In this document: positions 56,277 through 64,000 of the stretch, in pieces
How positions within the stretch are numbered: the first letter of the stretch is position 1
Layout: every line of letters starts with the position of its first letter
Assembly: GCA_019188255.1 (NCBI GenBank)
Contig: JAETXT010000007.1
Span: 3,782,001 to 3,846,000, forward strand
Origin: Verticillium longisporum
Taxonomy: Eukaryota; Ascomycota; Sordariomycetes; Glomerellales; Plectosphaerellaceae
Length of the DNA stretch: 64,000 nt
Direction: 5' to 3'
Position numbers and translations under genes: made by a program
Notes under the pieces: generated by a model
The model's input: the letters and a program-made list of their open reading frames with translations, nothing else
What the model was told of the DNA's origin: nothing
The model's database searches: none

Positions 56277-58863
56277 GTCGTATGCTAAGGGTTATTGGTC
56301 TCGCCGGTGAAGGCGAAAGGCGAAGAAACCGGATTTCGTTCCACCAGCGTTTGTCAGACACAAGGACGCAGAGGGGCAAGCGTCATGGACGGTGAGGCTG
56401 ACGAGCAAAGGACGAAGGGTAGGCGAATTGGACTAGTGGGAGGTGGAGGGCATGAAAGGCAGTCGTCGACAGCGGACGTGCGGCTCGTTCGTTGTTCGCT
56501 GTTCGAGGCCCAAGCCAGGAGGTCGGGGGGGCGTGGGTGGCGGCGGCGACTGGACGGCGGGATCGTGCGTCGGCTCGGTCGGTGCTTGGATGGTTTGGCT
56601 TCTTGGAAAGCTTGGTAGCGTGGAAACGGGCTGTCGGTGAGCCTTGAGGAGAGGGGGATGGGGGATGAGAGGCCCGTTGCGGTGCGGTGTCCAGTGTCAG
56701 GGAGACAAGACGCAAGGCGAGGGCAGGAGGGACGGTTGGCGCAGCTGAAGCAGAAGCGGCAGGGCAGAGGGGCACCCTAACATCCAATGTAAAGTGAAGG
56801 TGCGTGGACGAGCGAATGGACGGTGGCTTGGAGCGGGATGGGTTGGATGGGTGCGGGAAACAGATGGGTCCTGTCGCACGCTGGGCCTGGGTGACCCGAG
56901 ACGCTGGAGCTAGAGTTTGTGACTGGAGGCGAACGAGGAAACACACGAAGGGGGAAGGAGAGCGGAGGAAAGACGATCAATCCAAGCGACGGCGGAGTGG
57001 AAAGAGGCGGCTGGTTGCCTTCAACACTGGCTGCTTGGTGGCTCGAGTCCTGTCGACAAGGTGGCAGTGGGGTTTTTGGGGCGGTTTGAGATGAAGCGCT
57101 CCAAATGCACAAAGTCCAGATGGTTGAAACTATAGGCAGGCTGCTTGACCGATACAGTGCTAGCACTAGGCGGGCTAGCTCTGTCGGGCCAAGGCCAGGG
57201 GGGCGCGCGGGCCTTTTGGCGTATATGGTGGTCCTTGGTTTCCTTAGCAGGTTGACGGGCGAAGGAAAACCAGCTGAGGCAAGCAAGGCAAGGTGACGGA
57301 TGCCGTGTGAACCAAGGAGTTGGTGATGAGATGGAATAGGGGGACAGGCAGAGGCAGAAGGAGGAGAAGGGTATGGCCGGCACCCAAGCCACGACGATGA
57401 CAACTGCCTTCAACAGAGCCTTCAACAGAAGGGGGCGAGAGAGAAAGAGCTCAGGGCAAGTGCGAACGAAGGGCTTCGTTCCTTGAAGACTGTGGAGCCT
57501 GGTTGACTGCGCGCGCTGGCAGCGGCAGACAACGGCGACCAGGGTTGCTACCTACGTTAAACCAGGGAAGCCAGGACACAAGCAGCACCAGCACGAGATT
57601 CACAGCCAGGATAATTGATCCACAGTGGCACAGTATGAGGGTGACGATCTCTGCCCCCCAAGAGAGAGAGGTTCCATCCGAGTTAAATTGAGTGAGGGGA
57701 CGATGCGAGATGTGTTCCTCCCCAAGGCCGAGGCAACACGCCCGAACCGACCCATTGGCGATGTCCATCAATCTGGCTCGACATGCCATCACAGAGATCA
57801 ATCTTGCTCATTTCAAGCCTTCCGTCCACGCGATGCGACATCATCTCCCCATTTTACCGGCGAATGGGTTGCTGTCAGACTGCACCGCCGGCCGGAAGGG
57901 AACCTGCGGCGGCTGGAATTTGTTCACAATTAGAAAATCGCCCTCTGACTGAACGACCTTCAGGAACAGGACACCCTTTTCATTACTTGCACCAGTCCCA
58001 GGGACAAGGGTCTCATGCGGCACAAGGTTTGGACGTCACCAAGACAAATCAGGGCACAAGGCACCAGGTACCACAGGGGGGGGGAATTCAGAGCAATTAT
58101 TATGTTGGTCAAAGGAGGGACGGCATGCTGTCTTGACTGGTCACTTTGCCGACTCTGACCAAACCAGGGGCAATCAGGGTCCATCTCCTCCACACGGAGG
58201 GCAGCTACCTGGTACTCCCTCGGTGCTTGGCTTTGACGACTTGCTTCTCTTGTCTCTGCCCATCTGCCCTCGGTTTCTTGTGTCGCGAGGGCGGTGTGCA
58301 AGGCGCCTGTTCAACTGTTCAATCTCTGGGTCAGCCTACCTTACGTGAAGAATAAGGTGCATACAGGATTGACACGGCTCCAGGCTCCTGCTCCTGGCAT
58401 GCCCGTATTACGGGTGTACAGGCACGGGTAATCAAAGGGAAACGAAGACAGGGATAGAGGAACTTGGCTGAAGCTACTACAGGGCGGAGGACCACCAGCT
58501 GGCAGTGCATCGCAAGGACACAGTCAGACGGCGTTTGGTTGGTGTGTGGCTTCAAGGCGTCTTGATCGTTTGGCGGAAGGAGATGCGTCTCATCCTCCAT
58601 CACGCTGCCGAATGAGGTGCTGTGCCGTCGGTCATGGTGGGAGGAATGACACCAGAGTCGAGATCGCGCGGCCCCTGAAAAGAGTGATGAGCTTGAACTC
58701 AGGATCAGTGGGGGGGTGCGGAGAATTTACAGCGACCCTGGGCATCTGCCTTCATGCCGCAGCCAGTGGCTGTTGAATGTTGGTCGGGGCTTCCGGGACG
58801 GACGAACGATGCCCTACCAGAGCCCCGAGCACGAGCACAAATGTCAGTGGGCAGTTCTCAAAT

Positions 58864-58920
58864 GCCAGTCCCAGTGCCAGCACCGGTGCCAGCACCATTG
58901 CCAGCACCATTGCCAATGGT
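58864..58920. repeat. 12-bp tandem repeat, about 4.5 degenerate copies
   Basis: Units of GCCAGCACCATT (variants GCCAGCACCGGT and GCCAGTCCCAGT) in tandem, ending in GCCAATGGT. They stay open in more than one frame, giving chance Pro/Val/Ala or Gln/His/Cys repeats. Confidence 0.8.
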
Positions 58921-59081
58921 GATCCCCCTCACTGCATCGCCGTGACAGTACCGGAAGGCCCTTGATGTTTCAGTTTAAGTGGACCTCGCTGCACCTGCAC
59001 AAGCCACACATGGAAGGGGTGCAGATCAGAGGAGCGAGGAGGAGCCAGGCTTGCCAGGGTGCCATTTCGCAGGACAGGGCA

Positions 59082-59292
59082 GGTAGCTACCAAAAGGTAA
59101 GGAAGGGAGCTACCAAAAGGTAAGGAAGGTAGCTACCAAAAGGTAAGGAAGGTAGCTACCAAAAGGCAAGGAAGGTAGCTACCAAAAGGTAAGGAAGGTA
59201 GCTACCAAAAGGTAAGGTAGGTAGCTACCAAAAGGTAAGGTAGGTAGCTACCAAAAGGTACCTAAGGAAGGTAGCTACCAAAAGGTGAGGAA
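59082..59292. repeat. 23-bp minisatellite, 9 copies, each able to form a hairpin
   Basis: Units start at 59082, 59105, 59128, 59151, 59174, 59197, 59220, 59243 and 59270. Each carries the perfect palindrome GGTAGCTACC (GGGAGCTACC in copy 2) overlapping TACCAAAAGGTA, a 4-bp stem with an AAAA loop. Copy 4 has GGCAAGG for GGTAAGG, copies 6-7 end GGTA, and copy 8 carries a 4-bp insertion creating GGTACCT. Confidence 0.92.
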
Positions 59293-60905
59293 GCTTGGGA
59301 AGGTGCCTGGGTGTGCGTACCTCCTTCCTGTCGACGAACCCCTTTTGTTTTGCACAAATCGGCCAGTACCAGTAGATGCCTCGGACTCCCTACCTCGGGC
59401 TCCCTACCTCGCAACGACATGTCCGTTTTCACAACTCTATGCCGAAGCACGGCACATCTTCTCCTTTTCCTCCTACATGGTATGCCTCGCGAGGCGTCTT
59501 GCCATATCCCGGTATCATCTGGAGCTTCAGGACCCGCACCAGACCCTCTTCACTGGCATCTGGCGCCAAGCTCAACACCATCTTGGGACAGCCCCTCAGC
59601 CAACCCAACGCCTCACGGCCCAAGCTCCCCGTTTCTCCAGCTGACTTTGATCCAGATCGCCTGCTCGCCTAGCCCTCGGCCGTCACCTGAATCTCGATAC
59701 GCGATGCGACGGCCTCCTCATTCAGCGCGATTGTCCCAAAAAAGAAAAAAAAAGTCGAGATCGCCATGTCGAGCCTCACGAACCAGACTGTGTCTCTACA
59801 GTGGAGGATCACAGATCACCACCCGGGTAGGTGACTGACAGCCGCCAGCGAACGAGTGAGACCCACCAGCGCGTTCGTGTAGAACTACGCGCCGATTCAA
59901 CACGTTGGCAACCTCTTTTCTTGTTTCTAAGCTCACCAGCCGCGGGCGACAAGGGGCCCGCATTCCACCTTTGTTTCAGGCCCCTTGACGATGCCATCCA
60001 CAACATCGTCCCTCTCCACCCGTTTCGGGTACGCGTGCAAGAAAGCTGTAGCTTCGGAGGCGTAGGCTAGACTGAGCATGGCGATTTTCCATGAGGCGTT
60101 CAAGAGAAGCTTTTTCTGGCAACGACATCGTCGTCCTTCGGCCTGGGCCGATCGCACCAGCGTTTCTCACGACCTGGTCCACCCCTTGGCGATTCGACAA
60201 GCTGCGATTGAGAGACCCCCTACTGACTCGCAACAGGCGCCACTGTCTGTGCCTGACAAGGAGGACGTGACCCTCCTCCATCGTGCCTTGATATACTGTC
60301 GTATTCTTCGTCTCAAAGGGAGTGCCGGCCGCGAGTCACTGGCTGGCTGATGGCAGGTACTTGTACACTTGTCGCCCTTCTTTGTTGCCTGTCGTCTAAT
60401 GACTGTTTCTGTCGCGTGTCATGCGTGTCACCCGACTTGGATCTGGTGACAGGTGTTTGGAATCTCCGTGCGGCTTCACCAAAACATCGACGCATTACCG
60501 AGGCTGCCGCGTGAGCAACATGGCGTCACATCGTCGATCAAATTGGGTGTGCGCAACTCCATTCGGAATCCGTGGTACATGCGAAGCTTGCTTGTAGCAA
60601 TGATGTCGGGGGTGACGCAACCGTGCCATGTCCCTGCGTGTATTTTTCGAGAACTGTAGCCATGCTGCAAGCACTCAAACACCAGGATCGGTCGGCAACA
60701 AGGAGACGCGCAGTACATATGCTACCTGATATCTTTCGTACTATTGATGTCACGATTCGCAGGTGCAATACACGGAACAACACGAGCTCAGCATTACTAC
60801 TACCATTCATCACACCACTTCAGGGTATCGTTTGGTCATTATCATCAAGGCTATCCCCAGCCACGGCACATTCCGAGCCGCAAACCACCTGCAGCATGGG
60901 TATCC

Positions 60906-62135
60906 TCACGAACACCGCGGGTTGTCGTAATTATAAGTATAAGCGGACCAGAGGCCGTCAAAGTGAGCCACTGCAGCAAGCACCACAGCACAGTGGAAGA
61001 TCTGGTGAGAAGCGCCCCAGATGTCAAACTTGACAGGGTGCCACTTTTCTGGAAAGTGAATCTATATGGAGCCCGTTGGTCAGTCCCGCCGTCATTTACT
61101 GCACTGTTTGTGCGTGTATGTGTGTGTGTTTATTCCGTACGGGGCTTGGGGGGGAAACTCACAGCATAGGCATAGGCGCCGACGAGGAGGAAGACACCTT
61201 CAAGATAATAATAGCGGATGCCTGCCTGCTTGTCCAGCTGCGCGTAGGGAAACATGGTGGCAGCGTGTATGATGGGCGCGAACCCCGACAGGCCTGTTGC
61301 GACAAATGTGCCGAGGCGAAGGATGCGGTGCTCCTTGCTCTGCAGGCGTGGATGAAGCACAACGATGCAGGTCAGGAGGCTCAGGATGCCAATCTACGTA
61401 CGCGTTCACACCGCTGTCAAAACAATGCGTCCTGCGAACCGAACGGACAGGCCGAGAGACAGGATGACGTACCATGGTCCAGTACACGCCTCTCAGACGG
61501 GTTTCGCAGTAGAAGCCCATGTAGATGCCGGAGAGGAAACTTCCCAAGATCTGCACGACTATCGCCAGATAGTCCATGCGCAGCCACAAATCATGCATGG
61601 CCTGCGAGTGGCACAACATGGCATGGTACGCGGCGGAGACGCCGAAACAAACGACACTGCCCGTCAGAAAGACGTGGAAGACGGCTCTGTCGGGCCATGA
61701 CGCGTCGGGGAACCGTGTGTCGAAATAGGCCCAGACGAGGTAGTTCCCAGCCAGGGCGACGAGGGCGGGCACCAGATGGCTCCAGATGTTGGCCGTTTCA
61801 TTGTGCAGCGACGTCAGGCTCGCGATGCAGGCGGCCGTCGAGGGCCGCACGGCGCGGTAGCCTGTGAGAATGTGGCCATTGGCGGCATACCAGCCCGGGA
61901 CGTCGGCGGCGCGGAGGAGACGCGGCTGGAGGCCTGTCTCGGACGCTTTTCGCTCGGCGAGAAAGCCGTACCGGTCGCGGCTATGCTGTCCATCAAGGTG
62001 GTGATGATGGCTCTTCTCCAGGCCGTGGTAGGGGGCGGCAGAGGCGGCGTGCTCGGCGCCGGGGCCGCGGGGGTCCTTTTCGCCGCAGGCCGGCGACGAG
62101 CGCCGGAGCAGTGCAAGCGGCGAAGTGGCGACCAT
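60906..62135 (-). CDS. PAQR / Izh (hemolysin III-like) seven-helix membrane protein
   Basis: Three exons (61473-62135, 61163-61393, 60906-61061) give 349 residues. All three metal-site motifs of the PAQR family are present: HNETANIWSHL (E...N...H), SAAYHAML with MDY, and the C-terminal SHQIFHCAVVLAAVAH. Hydrophobic segments between them fit seven transmembrane helices. Family members include yeast Izh1-4, linked to zinc and sterol homeostasis, and animal adiponectin receptors with zinc-dependent ceramidase activity. The introns have GTACGT and GTGAGT donors; the acceptor at 61062-61063 (TAG) is chosen because it gives IHFPEKWHPVKFDIWG, whereas a CAG eleven bases on would lose FPE. The N-terminal cytosolic part has a His cluster (KSHHHHLDGQH). 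Start ATG 62135. Confidence 0.92.
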
Positions 62136-63252
62136 GAAGGCGCAGATACAAAAGTCGACCGTTTCGTTCGCCTGGACGAATGTTCGGTCGCGTCACACAC
62201 GACAACACACGACAACCTCGTCTCAGGCACAGAGAAAAATCGCAGTGCAGCATGACGGCGGGCGGCTTTGCTTAAGAAGCCGACAACGGGTGCGCGCGTG
62301 TGCGTGCAAGCCACTCCCTTCCCCCCCACCAAGTCGCTTTCGCTCTCGAAGAATTAGGGTCAACAAAGAGGCATAGTTCAAAGCATGTCAGCCTTGATTG
62401 CGTCGCTGATCGGAAGCCGCGGCCGGGATCATCGGGAAGTACGACCTTGACGGATGGGCGCGGAAATAGGGCCAACGGGGGGTGGGGTCGCGTCAGGGGG
62501 CCGACAATCTCAAGAATGGCCTTCTATCGACGGCGACATTTGGCCCATGAGTCTCTCTCCCAATTGGGGCCCTCGGGAGGGTACCTTTGGAATGGGTCTT
62601 TGCCTTTCGATGCTGTGTGGCCCCCCTTATTGTGACGGACTCGGGGCACCTGACCGTTGCGAAATGACCTTTGAGTCGGGCGCCTCGTGGCATCAATAGT
62701 CCGTTCCTTGGTCCATCCCCGAACGTGGACGGCCTATAGGCGGGAGACATTTAGTGTGCATAAATGACAGGTCGGTTCAGCCTCCTACTTTGTCCCCCCC
62801 CTTTGAGTGACGTACAAGTGGCATGAGTGGCCCTTTTCCCAGGTCTCCTTTTGACTTGGTTGTCAGCCAATTTACCAACAGCAGCGACTAGATAATGCAA
62901 CGGCATCTCCCGACTGCTATTATTACAAAGCTCTATGCAAGTCGAGGATTACAAAGTTAAAGCAGAAAAAAAAAGAGGGAGAAGACGAAGAAGAAGAAGA
63001 CAGTATCGAAGTAGGGAGAACAAACGAAGAAAGCGATCAAGCAAGGCCACGGGACGGGGCAGTTGAAAGCCAACCAACCGGCCAGCCCCCTCGGCCATCC
63101 GTATATACGGCCCCAAAACAACAACAAAAGTCGCCCATTGTTTCCTTTCCTGTCGCTCGTCCCAACGCCTGATCAAAGTGCCTTTTGAACAAAACAGCAG
63201 ATAATTGAGGCTCCTGGTCCCGGTCCTGGTCCTACCTGGAGGACGGACGGCT
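62136..63252. other. PAQR promoter and STU1 3' region
   Basis: 1.1 kb between two minus-strand genes. The left part is upstream of the PAQR start. The STU1 side is purine-rich (AGAAGAAGA-type words near 62970-63010) next to the stop. No gene is seen. Confidence 0.55.
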
Positions 63253-64000
63253 TCACGTGCTGACGCCGTTCTGCTCGCGCTGGCGCTTGGCAATGTAGTA
63301 CGTGATGAGGTTCTTCGGATCGTCCTTGGTCGTCTTGACGGCCTCCCAGAACGGCCCGTCGCCGATGCGCGACTGCAGCGCCACGCACAGCTGCACGGCG
63401 CCCATGCGGACCCCGGACTCGGCCGACTCGAGACACCGTCCCGCGAGCCCCGCCAACTGCCCGAGCTCGCCCTCGGATGGCGCGTAGCCTTCTCGCTTCT
63501 CGAGAACCTCCTTGAGGATGTGGAGCCCCATGCTGAGGCACCGGCAGCCCCCGTCGTCGAGTCGGCGCTGTCACCCAGAAGCTTCGTCATGGTCATGACC
63601 ATCTCAGGCGCATCGCCAATGGTCACCAGTTCGGCCGCCAGCAGCTCTAGACCGCTGACAATGTGCGTCCGCGAGTCGTAGGCGCTGCGCGAGGCCACGA
63701 GCGCCTCGAGACCACGCGCCACGTGCGGCTGGAAGCGGTCCCTCTCCTTCTTGAGGAGAAGCTTAACCGTCGCAAGAATCTGCGCCTTGACGTCCTGCAC
63801 CTTCTCCGGTGCGAGCGTCTCGAGCGGCGCCTCGAGGAACTGAAAGAGACCGGTGAGGAGCGCGTCAAACTTCTCGTCCGTGAAGACGGCCCGGTTCTCG
63901 CGAATCAGCGTCTGCAGCTTGCGGAAGCCGTGCACGTCGAGGGAACGCGCCTTGACCCGCGTGATGCCGCTCTCCAAGAGTTTTGTGTTCTGACGCGACT
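63253..64000 (-). CDS. STU1: STU1 / CLASP microtubule-associated protein, C-terminal part, one frame break
   Basis: The coding frame is open to the right edge, so the N-terminal TOG domains are outside. The visible ~250 residues match the C-terminal helical domain of fungal Stu1: ITRVKARSLDVHGFRKLQTL, KLLLKKERDRFQPHVARGLE, THIVSGLELLAAEL, GLAGRCLESAESGVRMGAVQ, and the end NLITYYIAKRQREQ. CLASP proteins stabilise microtubules at kinetochores and in the spindle midzone. The frame reading LLGDSADSTTG must switch to the one reading CLSMGLHILKEVLEK. The switch is at the C run 63548-63552 (GGGGG in the sense strand), where one more base gives STTGGCRCLSMG. Stop at 63253-63255. Confidence 0.92.

Larger units (their letters stand above)
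56277..60905. other. Long gene-free region between RhoGAP and PAQR genes
   Basis: 4.6 kb. The left part is the promoter and leader of the RhoGAP gene; the right end is the PAQR 3' region. Open frames here (up to 208 codons at 56777-57403 -) overlap others, are low-complexity and show no domain. The region contains a 12-bp repeat (58864-58920) and the 9-copy hairpin minisatellite (59082-59292). A poly-A/poly-C-type run lies at about 59734-59752. Confidence 0.5.

Noticed and set aside
59082..59292. CRISPR-like array
   Set aside because: Units abut directly with no spacers, and the host is a fungus.
1..64000. Secondary-metabolite cluster, heterokaryon-incompatibility locus or mobile element carrying cargo
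   Set aside because: The recognised genes are unrelated housekeeping genes; no PKS, NRPS, terpene synthase, HET or NLR-type domain, or transposase was found.

Overview
This window reads as nuclear DNA of a filamentous ascomycete (Pezizomycotina, most likely a Sordariomycete and perhaps Hypocreales; inferred from the gene set, short GT-AG introns of about 50-190 nt with CTAAC/CTGAC-like branch sites, GC-rich coding DNA, and recurring CCTAGGTA/GGTACCT words between genes). I see 16 protein-coding genes, two cut by the window edges, and no convincing tRNA, rRNA, CRISPR array, intact transposon or secondary-metabolite cluster. All gene models below were built by joining exons by eye.

Layout, left to right: a Zn2Cys6 transcription factor (1-1851 +, 5' end missing); a 5.5 kb stretch without genes; an RBR-type E3 ubiquitin ligase (7372-10065 +); a DUF676/ROG1-like lipase (11689-15275 +); eIF3g (16059-17270 -); a PH-domain protein (18143-20728 -); a 5.3 kb gene-free stretch holding a G-quadruplex motif; an unrecognised coiled-coil protein (26033-27370 +); a mitochondrial L-2-hydroxyglutarate dehydrogenase-like flavoprotein (27876-29200 -); a DUF2415/WD40-like protein (30113-32790 -); mitochondrial Hsp70 SSC1 (34717-36999 +); SRP68 (38519-40490 -); a large mitochondrial PPR protein resembling Cya5 (41109-44363 +); a secreted cutinase (44513-45538 -) beside an AT-rich island; an Atos/FAM214-like protein (47169-49633 -); FYV7 (50755-51672 +); a LIM-RhoGAP of the Rga1 type (52322-56276 -); a PAQR/Izh membrane receptor (60906-62135 -); and the C-terminal part of the CLASP homologue STU1 (63253-64000 -). 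The genes are mostly unrelated housekeeping functions (translation, protein targeting, mitochondrial biogenesis, Rho and microtubule control) and do not form a pathway. Only the cutinase beside its AT-rich flank looks accessory.

The most striking signal is technical or evolutionary. Six genes (transcription factor, lipase, SRP68, cutinase, RhoGAP twice, STU1) are intact except for single-base frame breaks, each at or next to a short homopolymer. Six of the seven breaks look like one missing base; the cutinase break looks like one extra base. Adding or removing that base restores one reading frame with family-typical sequence on both sides. Homopolymer indels in the assembly are the simplest explanation, so these genes should not be called pseudogenes without read support.

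Other notable structure: a 9-copy minisatellite of 23-bp hairpin-forming units (59082-59292), an ~80-bp tandem repeat that places a consensus 5' splice site in each unit on the minus strand (37730-37948), a perfect 34-bp duplication upstream of SSC1, a GC-AG intron in the cutinase, and 20-27-nt first exons in three genes.
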